Shown piece by piece: positions 55,686 through 64,000 of a stretch of 64,000 bases of DNA; position 1 is the first letter of the stretch, and each line of letters opens with the position of its first letter. Made by a program: the position numbers and the translations under genes. Source of the DNA: Burkholderia anthina (GTDB taxonomy: Bacteria > Pseudomonadota > Gammaproteobacteria > Burkholderiales > Burkholderiaceae); assembly GCF_902498995.1 (NCBI RefSeq), contig NZ_CABVLY010000002.1:310001-374000 (forward strand), given 5' to 3'. The notes beneath the pieces were generated by a model. It did no database searches and had not been told where the DNA came from. It saw only the letters and a program-made list of their open reading frames with translations.

Positions 55686-57101
55686 ATGTCGAACGATCTC
55701 GATTTCGTGATCCGTCACGCGGACGTCGTGACGGCGGCGGACCGGTTCTCGTGCGACATCGGCATCCGCGCGGGGCGCGTGGCCATGCTCGGCCACGCTC
55801 TGCCGCGCGCGCCGCGCGAGCTCGATGCGAGCGGAATGCTCGTGATGCCGGGCGGTGTCGATGCGCACTGCCATCTCGACCAGCCGATGCCCGACGGGCT
55901 GAAGATGGCCGACGATTTCCTGACCGGCACGCGCGCCGCGCTGTGCGGCGGCACGACGACCGTCGTGCCGTTCGCCGCACAGGCGAAGGGGCAGTCGCTG
56001 CAGGCCGCCGTCGACGACTATCACCGGCGCGCCGAAGGGCGCGCGCTGATCGACTACGGCTTCCACCTGATCGTCGCCGATCCGACGCCGCACGTGCTGG
56101 CCGAGGAGTTGCCGCGGCTGATCGCGAACGGCTATACGTCGTTCAAGGTGTACATGACCTACGACGACCTGAAGCTGAACGACCGGCAGATGCTCGACGT
56201 GCTGTCGGTCGCGCGCGCGCATGGCGCGCTCGTGATGGTGCATGCGGAGAATTCCGACTGCATCGGCTGGCTGACCGAGCGGCTGCTCGGCGACGGTCGC
56301 ACCGCGCCGCATTTCCATGCGCAGGCGCGGCCGGCGGTGGTCGAGCGCGAGGCGACCCATCGCGCGATCGCGTTCGCCGAACTCGTCGACGTGCCGATCC
56401 TGATCGTGCACGTGTCGGGCGCCGAGGCGATCGAGCAGATTCGCTGGGGGCAGTCGCGCGGGCTGCCGATCCTCGCGGAGACGTGCCCGCAGTACCTGTA
56501 CCTGACGGCCGCCGATCTCGGCCACGACGATCACGGCGGCTACGAAGGCGCGAAGTGCGTGTGCAGCCCGCCGCCGCGCGATCCGGCCAACCAGCAGGCC
56601 GTCTGGAAGGCGCTGAAGCAGGGCGTGTTCTCGGTGTTCTCGTCCGATCATGCACCGTTCAACTACGACGATCCGTGCGGCAAGCATCCGGGCGGCCGGG
56701 CCGTGTCGTTCGACCATATTCCGAACGGCATCCCCGGGCTCGAAACGCGCCTGCCGCTGCTGTTCGACGGCGTGTGCAAGGGGCGCCTGTCGCTGCACCA
56801 GTTCGTCGAGCTGACGTCGCTGCGGCCCGCGAAGCTGTACGGGCTGTATCCGCGCAAGGGGACGATCGCGGTCGGCGCCGATGCGGACATCGTCGTGTGG
56901 GACTCGGACAAGCGCGTGCGGATCGCGAATGCGTCGCTGCATCACGCGGTCGACTACACGCCGTACGAGGGCATCGAGGTGACGGGCTGGCCGCGTCATT
57001 GCCTGTCGCGCGGCGAACTGCTCGTCGAGGACGGCCGGCTGCTCGCGGCTCGGCCGGGGCGCGGGCAGTTCCTGCCGGCCGGCACGCCGTGTCTGGATTG
57101 A
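55686..57101 (+). CDS. dihydropyrimidinase/D-hydantoinase
   Basis: 471 residues, standard for the family. Metal ligands are visible: H61 and H63 in DAHCHLD, the carboxylated K154 in SFKVYMTYD, H186 in VMVHAENSD, H242 in VHVSG and D321 in FSSDHAPFNYDDP. It opens dihydropyrimidine or hydantoin rings to carbamoyl amino acids. It is the last gene of the MFS/racemase-like/hydantoinase set. The partner carbamoyl hydrolase may be the nearby M20 enzyme, though this is not certain. Confidence 0.93.
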   Translation: MSNDLDFVIRHADVVTAADRFSCDIGIRAGRVAMLGHALPRAPRELDASGMLVMPGGVDAHCHLDQPMPDGLKMADDFLTGTRAALCGGTTTVVPFAAQAKGQSLQAAVDDYHRRAEGRALIDYGFHLIVADPTPHVLAEELPRLIANGYTSFKVYMTYDDLKLNDRQMLDVLSVARAHGALVMVHAENSDCIGWLTERLLGDGRTAPHFHAQARPAVVEREATHRAIAFAELVDVPILIVHVSGAEAIEQIRWGQSRGLPILAETCPQYLYLTAADLGHDDHGGYEGAKCVCSPPPRDPANQQAVWKALKQGVFSVFSSDHAPFNYDDPCGKHPGGRAVSFDHIPNGIPGLETRLPLLFDGVCKGRLSLHQFVELTSLRPAKLYGLYPRKGTIAVGADADIVVWDSDKRVRIANASLHHAVDYTPYEGIEVTGWPRHCLSRGELLVEDGRLLAARPGRGQFLPAGTPCLD

Positions 57102-57179
57102 CGCTCGATGCGTCGGAACGAGGCGGGCCCGCGCGACGCGCGGGCGTCATCGGTATCAAACGAATGTGAAGGAGCGGAC

Positions 57180-58376
57180 ATGAGCGTTTCCCAGGCAATG
57201 CGCCGACTCGTGGCGGCGACCGTCGTCGCCGGATCGTGCGCCGGCCCGGCGCAGGCCGCGGGCGATGCGCCGCAGGACCTGCCGAGCGTCGTGCCCGAAT
57301 CGGCCGGCGTCGATTCGGCGCCGCTCGTGCGGCTGTCCGAATGGCTGCGTCACGACCGGATGGACGTGCGCAGCCTCGTCGTCGTGAAGGACGGCAAGAT
57401 CGTGTTCGAGCGCTACGGCGACGGCCTTACGCGCGACAACAACTACGAGCTGTATTCGGTGACGAAGACGATCACCGCGCTGCTCGCCGGCATCCTCGAC
57501 GGCGAGGGCAAGCTCGGCCCGTCGACGAAGGTCGCGCCGCTGATCGCGGCCGCGCGGCCCGATCTCGCGAGCGAACTCGCGGACAAGCAGGACATCGAGC
57601 TGCGGCACCTGATGTCGATGTCGAGCGGGTTGCGCTACACGACGCGCGAAGGCACCGATCCGCTGTACTACGACGCGCCCGACCGGCTGCGCGTCGCGGT
57701 GACGAGCCGTGCCGCGCAGCCGCCCGGCACGCATTTCGACTACATCGACGTGAATCCGGTGCTGGTCGGCACGGCCGTGTCGATTGCGGCGCAGGTGCCC
57801 GAGGACGCATTCGCGCGCCAGCGGCTGTTCGAGCCGCTCGGCTTCGCGCATTACCGCTGGAGCGGCGCCGACGGCACCGGCGCGGTAGCGGGCGGCTGGG
57901 GCCTGCGGCTGCGCGCCGTCGACATGGCGAAGATCGGCATGCTGCTGCTCGACAACGGTAGATGGAACGGTCGGCAGATCGTGCCGGCCGGCTGGATCCG
58001 GCAGATGACGACGCCGTCGCCGGCCGCGGACGATTACGGTTACTACTGCTGGATTCATCACGTCGTCGAGCATGGCACGCCGGAATTCGGTGCGATGGGC
58101 TTCAAGGGGCAATTCATCACGGTGCTGCCCGCGCAGCGCGCGGTCGTCGTGATGACGAGCCTGCTGCCGACCGACGGCGGGTTGCGCGACGCGACCTACC
58201 TGAACCTGTATCGGCGGATGGTCGGCGATTACATCCTGCCGGCGCTCACGCCCGCGCGGCCGCCGGTCGAAAGCGCGGCTGCCACGCAGGCGCTGCAAGA
58301 CGAGCTCGCGCGCAGCCGGCAGACGAAGGGCGTGCCCGGCACCGCCGCCGCGTTGAACGATGCGCCGGAGATTTGA
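57180..58376 (+). CDS. secreted serine hydrolase, beta-lactamase class C family (copy 1)
   Basis: 398 residues with a signal peptide ending at AQAAG (about residue 27). The SxxK nucleophile motif is S93-V-T-K96 in LYSVTKTITALLAG. FDYIDVN takes the place of the usual YxN, and GFKGQFITVLP the place of the third motif. The family includes esterases and D-aminopeptidases as well as penicillin-binding enzymes. The ATG at 57180 follows AAGGAG. The next gene is a close paralogue overlapping by one base, so the pair arose by tandem duplication. Confidence 0.9.
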   Translation: MSVSQAMRRLVAATVVAGSCAGPAQAAGDAPQDLPSVVPESAGVDSAPLVRLSEWLRHDRMDVRSLVVVKDGKIVFERYGDGLTRDNNYELYSVTKTITALLAGILDGEGKLGPSTKVAPLIAAARPDLASELADKQDIELRHLMSMSSGLRYTTREGTDPLYYDAPDRLRVAVTSRAAQPPGTHFDYIDVNPVLVGTAVSIAAQVPEDAFARQRLFEPLGFAHYRWSGADGTGAVAGGWGLRLRAVDMAKIGMLLLDNGRWNGRQIVPAGWIRQMTTPSPAADDYGYYCWIHHVVEHGTPEFGAMGFKGQFITVLPAQRAVVVMTSLLPTDGGLRDATYLNLYRRMVGDYILPALTPARPPVESAAATQALQDELARSRQTKGVPGTAAALNDAPEI

Positions 58377-59686
58377 TGAGGATTACGAATAGGATGAAAG
58401 GCGGGATGAAAAGCGGGACGACAGGCCCGGCGGCGTGGTCCGATGCGCGGCGGCCGGGTGCGCCTTTCACGCGCCGGCTGCTTGCGCGGTTCGCGGCGTT
58501 GCTGATCGGCGGCGGTGCACTGGCGTCGGCGCCGGCGGTGTCTGCCGCGCAAGCGGCAGACGCGTTGCCGCCGCTGCATGAAACCGGCATCGCGGCCGCC
58601 GCGCCGGAGGACGTCGGCGTCGATTCGCGCAAGCTCGTCGACCTGTCGCGCTGGATCCGCGACCGGAAGCTCGACGTATACAGCCTGCTCGTCGTGAAGG
58701 ACGGCAAGCTGATCTTCGAGCGCTACGGCGCGAAAGCGTCGCGCGATGCGACCTACGAGCTGTACTCGGTGACGAAGGCCGTGACGTCGCTCGTCGCCGG
58801 CATCCTCGTCAAGCGCGGCGCCGTGCATCTCGACGAGCCGGTGGCCGCGCGGCTCGCCGCGTGGCGTCCCGACCTGGCCGGCGCGCTCGCGGACAAGCGC
58901 GGCATTGAGCTGAAGCACGTGCTGTCGATGTCGAGCGGCCTGCATTACGACTTCAGCCCGAAGGACGATCCGATCTACTACACCGCGCCGGACCGGCTGA
59001 AGCTCGCCGCGTCGGCGGCGCCGAAGGTCGCGCCGGGCACCGCGTTCGAGTACACCGACGTCAACCCGATTCTCGCGTCGGCGATGTTGAGCGCGGCGGC
59101 CGGCGAACCTGTCGAGCGCTACGCGCAGACGCACCTGTTCGCCCCGCTGGACATGAAGCGCGCCGCGTGGGAGCGCGCGGACCGCACCGGCCTCGTGTCG
59201 GCCGGCTGGGGGTTGCGGTTGCGCGCGATCGACATGGCGAAGATCGGCATGCTCGTGCTCGACGGCGGGCGCTGGCAGGGGCGACAGGTCGTCCCGCAAG
59301 CGTGGATCGCGCAGATGACGACGCCGCGCGTGTCGCCGCATTTCGGCTACTACTGGTGGATCAACAACATCGTCGACAGCGAGCCGGAAGTCGACGCGAT
59401 GGGCTTCAAGGGGCAGTTCATCACGGTGCTGCCGAAGCGCAATACGGTGATCGTGATGACGGGCGTGCTGCCGGTGGACGGCGGGCTGCGCGATGCGGAG
59501 AACGTGAAGCTGTTCCGCCGGATGGTGAACGGCTACATCCTGCCGGCGCTCGATGGCGGGGCGGCGTCGGGGCAGGGTGCCGGTGGCGGCGATACGCGTG
59601 CGGCGCTGCGCGAGGAGCTTGAAGTGAGTGCGCGCTCCGCAGGTGTGCCCGGTACGCAGGTCGATCCGACGGATCTGCCGAAGTAG
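58376..59686 (+). CDS. secreted serine hydrolase, beta-lactamase class C family (copy 2)
   Basis: 436 residues, a paralogue of copy 1 with the same motifs: YSVTKAVTSLVAG, FEYTDVN and GFKGQFITVLP. A longer basic leader precedes a hydrophobic segment and an Ala-rich cleavage region (APAVSAAQAAD). The ATG at 58376 overlaps the previous stop (TGATG); ATGs at 58394 and 58406 are possible and the latter has a better ribosome site. Its 3' end is repeated just downstream (59691-59793). Confidence 0.88.
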   Translation: MRITNRMKGGMKSGTTGPAAWSDARRPGAPFTRRLLARFAALLIGGGALASAPAVSAAQAADALPPLHETGIAAAAPEDVGVDSRKLVDLSRWIRDRKLDVYSLLVVKDGKLIFERYGAKASRDATYELYSVTKAVTSLVAGILVKRGAVHLDEPVAARLAAWRPDLAGALADKRGIELKHVLSMSSGLHYDFSPKDDPIYYTAPDRLKLAASAAPKVAPGTAFEYTDVNPILASAMLSAAAGEPVERYAQTHLFAPLDMKRAAWERADRTGLVSAGWGLRLRAIDMAKIGMLVLDGGRWQGRQVVPQAWIAQMTTPRVSPHFGYYWWINNIVDSEPEVDAMGFKGQFITVLPKRNTVIVMTGVLPVDGGLRDAENVKLFRRMVNGYILPALDGGAASGQGAGGGDTRAALREELEVSARSAGVPGTQVDPTDLPK

Positions 59687-59690
59687 CGGC

Positions 59691-59793
59691 GGCTATAGAC
59701 GTGCGGTGCTGCGCGCGGAGCTTGACGTGAGCGAGCGCACCGCGGGCGCGCCCGTCGCATAAGACGATCCGACGAATCTGCCGAAGCAGCAGC
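59691..59793 (+). repeat. diverged tandem copy of the serine hydrolase 3' end
   Basis: An ungapped repeat of 59588-59690, offset 103 bp, clearly related by eye. Read as protein it gives RAVLRAELDVSERTAGAPVA, a stop, then DDPTNLPK, against RAALREELEVSARSAGVPGT and DPTDLPK in the gene. It is either a local duplication or the surviving tail of a third paralogue. Confidence 0.7.
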
Positions 59794-59847
59794 GTGCATG
59801 CGTCCGGCTGACCGATGCAGGTGAGCCGGGCGCGCCGCTGGATCACG

Positions 59848-61269
59848 TCACACCCATTCGCCGAGGCATGCGTCGAACTGCGCGACGAGCGTGTCGACGT
59901 CGTCGGCCGTCGTTTGCGGGCACACGAGCATCATGTTGTGGAACGGCGTGATCAGCACGCCGCGGTTCAGCAGGTACAGATGCACGATGTGCTCTAGCTC
60001 GCTGTCGAGCTGTGCGCCCGCGATCGTGCCGTTGCGTGGCGGCGTGGGCGTGAACTGGAATTCGGTGCGCGCGCCGATGCGCGTCACGCACCACGGCAGT
60101 CCGTGTTTCGCGATCGCCCGTTCGAGCCCGGCGGCGAGCCGCGCGGCCAGTTCGAACATGTGCGCATACGCGGCGTCGGTCGCGACTTCCGCGAGCGTCG
60201 CGCGCATCGCATGCATTGCCAGCATGTTCGCGGTGAGCGTCGTGCCGATTCCGGAGTGGCCGGGCGGCGCGTTCAGCTTCGCCGCCTTCGCGCGTTCCGC
60301 GAATTCGGCGCTGAAGCCGTATACCGCGCACGGCACGCCGCCCGCGATCGGCTTGCCGACCACCAGCACGTCGGGTTCGAGACCGTGCGCCACCGCATAG
60401 CCGCCCGGGCCGCTGCTGATCGTGTGCGTTTCGTCGATCACGAGGAGCGTGCCGTAGCGGCGCGTCAGTTCGCGCGCGGCTTCCCAGAAGCCCGGTTCGG
60501 GCAGCACCATGCCGATGTTCGTCATCGCCGGTTCCGCGAGCACGCACGCGACGTCGCCGTTCTTCAGCGCCGCTTCGAGCGCGTCGAGATCGTTGAACTC
60601 GACGACGCGCGTGTTCGCGAGCAGGTCGTACGATTGCCCGAGCAGGCTGTCGCGCTGCACCGGGCGGCCGTCGACGAGATCGACGAACACGTCGTCGACC
60701 GTGCCGTGATAGCAACCGTTGAACACGACGATCGTGTTGCGGCCGGTGGCCGCGCGCGCCCAGCGCAGCACGAAGCGGTTCGCGTCGCTCGCGCTCAGCG
60801 CGAACTGCCAGACCGGCAGCTTGAAGCGGCGCGCGAGTTCGCGCGACACCCACGCGGCGTCCTCGCTCGGCAGCATCGTCGTGTAGCCGCGCGTCGCCTG
60901 TTCGGCGAGCGCGCGTGCGACCGGCTCGGGTGCGTGGCCGAACATCGCGCCGGTATCGCCGAGGCAGAAGTCCGCGTAGCGATGACCGTCGACGTCCGTG
61001 AACGTCGCGCCGCGGGCTTCCTTCACGACCAGCGAGAACGGCGTCGACCAGTCCTGCATCCAGTGCAACGGCACGCCGAAGAGCAGGTGCTCGGCCGCTT
61101 CCGCCGACAACGCGCGGGATGTCGGCATGGCTTCGGTGAATGCACGGCGCTCGCGATCGAACAGCGCGCGGGCGCGGATGAGGTCGACTCCGTGGCGGGT
61201 CTGCAATTGATGCTCCTCTGACGGGTGGGAATGGGCGAGTGAGGCCTCCGCGAGCTTGTCATATTCCAT
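59848..61269 (-). CDS. class III aminotransferase (glutamate-1-semialdehyde aminotransferase-like)
   Basis: 473 residues. PLP contacts are NGCYHG (184-189), D279-E280 in LLVIDETHTISSG, and the Schiff-base lysine K306 in VVGKPIAGGVP. The overall pattern is that of HemL-like class III enzymes that are not haem biosynthetic. It could transfer an amino group or act as an aminomutase. The ATG at 61269 is taken; the frame continues upstream through the promoter region. It is divergent from the GH28 gene with no obvious functional link. Confidence 0.88.
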   Translation of the reverse strand: MEYDKLAEASLAHSHPSEEHQLQTRHGVDLIRARALFDRERRAFTEAMPTSRALSAEAAEHLLFGVPLHWMQDWSTPFSLVVKEARGATFTDVDGHRYADFCLGDTGAMFGHAPEPVARALAEQATRGYTTMLPSEDAAWVSRELARRFKLPVWQFALSASDANRFVLRWARAATGRNTIVVFNGCYHGTVDDVFVDLVDGRPVQRDSLLGQSYDLLANTRVVEFNDLDALEAALKNGDVACVLAEPAMTNIGMVLPEPGFWEAARELTRRYGTLLVIDETHTISSGPGGYAVAHGLEPDVLVVGKPIAGGVPCAVYGFSAEFAERAKAAKLNAPPGHSGIGTTLTANMLAMHAMRATLAEVATDAAYAHMFELAARLAAGLERAIAKHGLPWCVTRIGARTEFQFTPTPPRNGTIAGAQLDSELEHIVHLYLLNRGVLITPFHNMMLVCPQTTADDVDTLVAQFDACLGEWV

Positions 61270-61317
61270 GCGCGCGGTCGATTCGGACTCGACCGCGTAT
61301 CCGTCGTACCTGCAGTT

Positions 61318-61327
61318 TGTGCGCATA
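61318..61327. promoter_or_regulatory. operator-like motif TGTGCGCATA (copy 1)
   Basis: A near-palindromic TGTGCGCA(T/C)A, repeated as TGTGCGCACA at 61372-61381, 54 bp apart (about five turns). It lies between the divergent aminotransferase and GH28 genes. An inverted repeat CGACAA-N9-TTGTCG (61334-61354) sits between the copies. Confidence 0.4.
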
Positions 61328-61371
61328 AAGATACGACAACATATCTCATTGTCGAAAAAGCGAAACGTGAG

Positions 61372-61381
61372 TGTGCGCACA
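61372..61381. promoter_or_regulatory. operator-like palindrome TGTGCGCACA (copy 2)
   Basis: The perfect palindromic version of the motif at 61318. See that entry for arrangement. Confidence 0.4.
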
Positions 61382-61531
61382 CATCAACACAGATGAGCCG
61401 ATAAAAACAGGGTAAACGACAAATACTGGTCGAACGCAGATCGCGTCTAGACTGTCCGTTGTAGTACGACGACGGATGAATAGCGATCCGCCGTCCGGCG
61501 CATCGATACCCCAACCATCGAAGGAGTGCTC

Positions 61532-63526
61532 ATGGCCGCACCCAGCCGCCGTTCGTCTTCGTCTGTCCGATCGTTCTCGTCGAAGCGGGTTTCGCGCCGC
61601 GCCTTCATCGGCTGGACCGGTGCGCTCGCCGGCGGCGCCGTGCTCGGCGGACCGCTCGCCGCCACCCGCGCGTTTGCGGCAGGCCGCCCGCCGAACGCGG
61701 CGGTCGACCTGATCTGGGGCGAGCACGGTGCGGCCGCGCGCATCGCGGCGTCGCTCGCGCACGTGTCGCGGCTCGCGTTCCGCGGGCGCGAGTTCGACGT
61801 CACGCACTATGGCGCGCGTGCATGCGCGACCGTCGCGCAGACGTCGCCGTACCCGGTGGCGAAATCGCCGGTCAGCCCCGGCTCCGAACTGACGACGGCG
61901 GCCGGCGCGTTCGATTCGCGTCCGGCGTTCCTCGCGGCGATCGACGCATGTCGCCGCGAAGGCGGCGGGCGCGTGGTCGTGCCGCCCGGCAACTGGTATT
62001 GCGCGGGGCCGATCGTGCTGCAGAGCAACGTGAATTTCCACCTGAGCGCGAACTGCACGATCTACTTCAGCCCGAACCCGGCCGACTACGCGAAGGACGG
62101 CCCGGTCGACTGCGGCGCGAACGGCCGCCTGTACTACAGCCGCTGGCAGGCGAACGACTGCCTGAACTACGGTGCGCCCGTCTATGCGCGCAACGCGACG
62201 AATATCGCGCTGACCGGCGAAGGGCCGACGTCGGTGCTCAACGGCCAGGCGATGACGCCGTTTTCCGGCAGCGGCAGCAACAGCGTGTGCTGGTGGACCT
62301 ACAAGGGATCGTCGGGCGCATACGGCGCGAGCGCGACGGTGCCGGGCCAGGCGTATGCGAACCCGAACAACGTCGACCTGCGGATCGTCGCACCGGCGAT
62401 TCCCGACGCGCTCTATGCGCTGCTCACGTCACCCGTCACGCCGTGGCAGCAGGACCAGAACTACCTGCCGGCGCTGTCCGAGGCGGGCGTGCCGGTCGAG
62501 AAGCGCATCTTCGGCCTCGGCCACTACCTGCGGCCGTGCATGGTCGAATTCATCGGCTGCACCAACGTGCTGATGGAGGACTACCAGACGCAGAACACGC
62601 CGTTCTGGCAGCACCATCCGACCGCGAGCCGCAACGTCGTGATTCGCGGCGTGACGACCAACAGCATCGGCCCGAACAACGACGGCTTCGATCCCGACGC
62701 ATGCACCGACGTGCTGTGCGAAGGCTGCACGTTCAACACCGGCGACGACTGCATCGCGATCAAGTCGGGCAAGGACCGCGACACGGAGTATGGCCCGGCG
62801 AAGCGGCACCTGATCCGCAACTGCACGATGAACAGCGGCCACGGCGGCATCACGCTCGGCAGCGAAATGGGCGGCGGCGTCGAGCAGATCTATGCGACCA
62901 ACCTGTCGATGCTGAACGCGAACTGGCAGACCAACCCGCTGAATATCGCGATTCGCGTGAAGACCAACATGAACCGCGGCGGTTACGTGAAGGACTTCCA
63001 CGTGAAGGGCGTCACGCTGCCGAACGGCGTGACGCAGAAGGGCGGCGGCTACGGCAGCGCGCTGCTCGCGGGCAGCCCGATCAACGCGAGCGTGCCGCTC
63101 GGCGTGGTGACGCCGGCGGCCGGCAACCCGTCGGCCGCGCAGGGCGGGATCGTCACGTTCGACTGCGATTACCAGCCCGCGAACGACGCGGTGCGCACGC
63201 GGCCGCCGGTCGTGCAGAACGTGACGATCTCGGACGTGACGGCGAGCAACGTGACGCTGAACGGCGTGAGCGCGTCGTGCTTCCAGGCGATCGTCGCGCA
63301 GGGGCCGGTCGCGTTCGACTACAACGGCACGCCGCCGACGCCCTCGGTGCAGCCGATCTCCGGCGTGACGATCAGCAATTGCGATTTCGGCACGCCGGTC
63401 GCGTCGGGCACGGCGACCGTCACGTCGCCGGGGCCGATCTATGCGTTCAACGTGAATGCGATGACGCTGGCGAACGTGACGATCGCCGGGCAGGCGGTCG
63501 ACGCGACGATTACCGACAAGCGGTGA
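61532..63526 (+). CDS. Tat-exported GH28 polygalacturonase
   Basis: 664 residues, long for GH28. The N-terminus has a Tat signal (VSRRAFIGWTGALAGGAV, twin Arg at 22-23; cleavage near AFAAG). The right-handed beta-helix carries all GH28 motifs: N382-N-D384 in GPNNDGFDP, D405-D406 in GDDCIAIKSG, H437 in SGHGGIT and R475-K477 in IRVKT. It should cleave pectate or related rhamnogalacturonan backbones. The ATG at 61532 was chosen over GTG 61526; AAGGAG lies at 61521-61526. Tat export implies folding or metal loading in the cytoplasm. Extra length lies mainly before the first catalytic motif. Confidence 0.93.
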   Translation: MAAPSRRSSSSVRSFSSKRVSRRAFIGWTGALAGGAVLGGPLAATRAFAAGRPPNAAVDLIWGEHGAAARIAASLAHVSRLAFRGREFDVTHYGARACATVAQTSPYPVAKSPVSPGSELTTAAGAFDSRPAFLAAIDACRREGGGRVVVPPGNWYCAGPIVLQSNVNFHLSANCTIYFSPNPADYAKDGPVDCGANGRLYYSRWQANDCLNYGAPVYARNATNIALTGEGPTSVLNGQAMTPFSGSGSNSVCWWTYKGSSGAYGASATVPGQAYANPNNVDLRIVAPAIPDALYALLTSPVTPWQQDQNYLPALSEAGVPVEKRIFGLGHYLRPCMVEFIGCTNVLMEDYQTQNTPFWQHHPTASRNVVIRGVTTNSIGPNNDGFDPDACTDVLCEGCTFNTGDDCIAIKSGKDRDTEYGPAKRHLIRNCTMNSGHGGITLGSEMGGGVEQIYATNLSMLNANWQTNPLNIAIRVKTNMNRGGYVKDFHVKGVTLPNGVTQKGGGYGSALLAGSPINASVPLGVVTPAAGNPSAAQGGIVTFDCDYQPANDAVRTRPPVVQNVTISDVTASNVTLNGVSASCFQAIVAQGPVAFDYNGTPPTPSVQPISGVTISNCDFGTPVASGTATVTSPGPIYAFNVNAMTLANVTIAGQAVDATITDKR

Positions 63527-63540
63527 CGTAACGAGGGGCA

Positions 63541-63575
63541 GCGTTCGCGTGCGGCCGGTCGGGGCACGCGAACGC
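63541..63575. terminator. 12-bp hairpin between GH28 and GNAT genes
   Basis: GCGTTCGCGTGC (63541-63552) pairs perfectly with GCACGCGAACGC (63564-63575) around an 11-nt loop. It lies 14 nt after the GH28 stop and 19 nt beyond the stop of the converging GNAT gene. No U tract is visible on either side, so its action as a terminator is uncertain. Confidence 0.4.
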
Positions 63576-63594
63576 GAAGCTGAATGCGAACGCG

Positions 63595-64000
63595 TTACGC
63601 GAGCGTCTTCACCATGTGGTGTTCGTCGTAGAAGCGGCCGTCGACGAACAGCGAGCGCGGTTCCGTGCCGAACCGGACGAACCCTTGCGACGCGTACAGC
63701 CGTTCCGCGGTGCCGTTGATCTCGTTCACGCACAGCATCAGTTGCGTGCACTGCCACGCTTGCGCCGCATGTGCGGTCGCGCGGTCGAGCAGCGATGGCG
63801 CGATCCCGTGCCCGCGATACGCGGGATCGACGAACACGCCCCAGATCGTCGCCTTGTGCGCGACTTTCGCCCGCGCATCGCGGCGCACGCCCGTGATGCC
63901 GACGAGCGATGCGTCGTCGAATGCGCCGAACACGGCGCGCTCATGGGTGGCGGTGATGCGCGCCGCGAATTCGTCGACCGACACGCCGGCTTCTTCCGCG
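63595..64000 (-). CDS. GNAT-family N-acetyltransferase, 5' end beyond window
   Basis: At least 135 codons remain open to the right edge, so the start is outside the window; an internal GTG at 63984 is not needed. The acetyl-CoA loop is YRGHGIAPSLLDRA, preceded by ATIWGVFVDPA and followed by GTAERLYASQGFVRFGTEP. It transfers an acetyl group from acetyl-CoA to an unknown amine. It is convergent with the GH28 gene. Confidence 0.85.
   Translation of the reverse strand, partial: AEEAGVSVDEFAARITATHERAVFGAFDDASLVGITGVRRDARAKVAHKATIWGVFVDPAYRGHGIAPSLLDRATAHAAQAWQCTQLMLCVNEINGTAERLYASQGFVRFGTEPRSLFVDGRFYDEHHMVKTLA

Overview
The window is GC-rich, densely coded DNA with the gene content of a Burkholderia cepacia complex-like beta-proteobacterium. 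This is an inference from hopanoid-type transport genes, many FadR/LysR/LacI-controlled catabolic operons and a Gram-negative porin; the species cannot be named from the sequence alone. The dominance of accessory sugar and aromatic catabolism would fit a secondary replicon. I see no rRNA, tRNA, CRISPR array, insertion sequence or replication origin.

Layout. 1-2323: the 5' part of an HpnN-like RND lipid exporter, divergent from an MlaC/HpnM-like periplasmic protein. 2360-4666: TetR regulator and 14-TM MFS exporter, divergent. 4682-8415: NarL-type response regulator, Cache sensor kinase and a GGDEF diguanylate cyclase. 8964-16426: complete glycolate oxidase/malate synthase operon glcDEFGB and its divergent regulator glcC. 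16624-19318: a nitronate monooxygenase fused to a ferritin-like domain, and a Fic protein with an array of half-sites over its promoter. 19492-27097: ABC sugar importer plus GH42 beta-galactosidase under a divergent LacI regulator. 27326-28538: GntR/OsmC divergent pair. 28581-38104: LysR regulator and the non-phosphorylative L-arabinose operon (dehydratases, dehydrogenase, araFGH-type importer, lactonase). About 38.1-40.33 kb: AT-rich island holding a DUF6402-like protein, a small membrane-anchored partner and truncated gene ends. 40406-49797: MarR-controlled ferulate operon (hydratase/lyase, vanillin dehydrogenase, feruloyl-CoA synthetase, MFS, porin, tannase/feruloyl esterase). 49992-51095: exonuclease and Lrp. 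51467-57101: M20 hydrolase, GntR, MFS, an Asp/Glu-racemase-superfamily protein with a single catalytic Cys, and a hydantoinase. 57180-59793: tandem serine hydrolases plus a duplicated gene tail. 59848-63526: class III aminotransferase divergent from a Tat-exported GH28 polygalacturonase. 63595-64000: partial GNAT.

Logic. Most of the window is scavenging of plant-derived carbon: pectin (GH28), galactosides (GH42), arabinose, ferulate esters and glycolate, each with its own local regulator. Several regulator/operator pairs can be read directly: two identical TGGTCATACCA sites at glcC/glcD, TTAAGCGCTTAA at the lacI divergon, TGGTATACCA at gntR/osmC, ATCAGG-N3-CCTGAT twice in the ferulate locus, and two 27-bp operators at fic. 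The most unusual parts are the AT-rich DUF6402 island, the Fic operator array, the AMDase-like enzyme in a hydantoinase cluster, and two short duplicated 3' gene ends.
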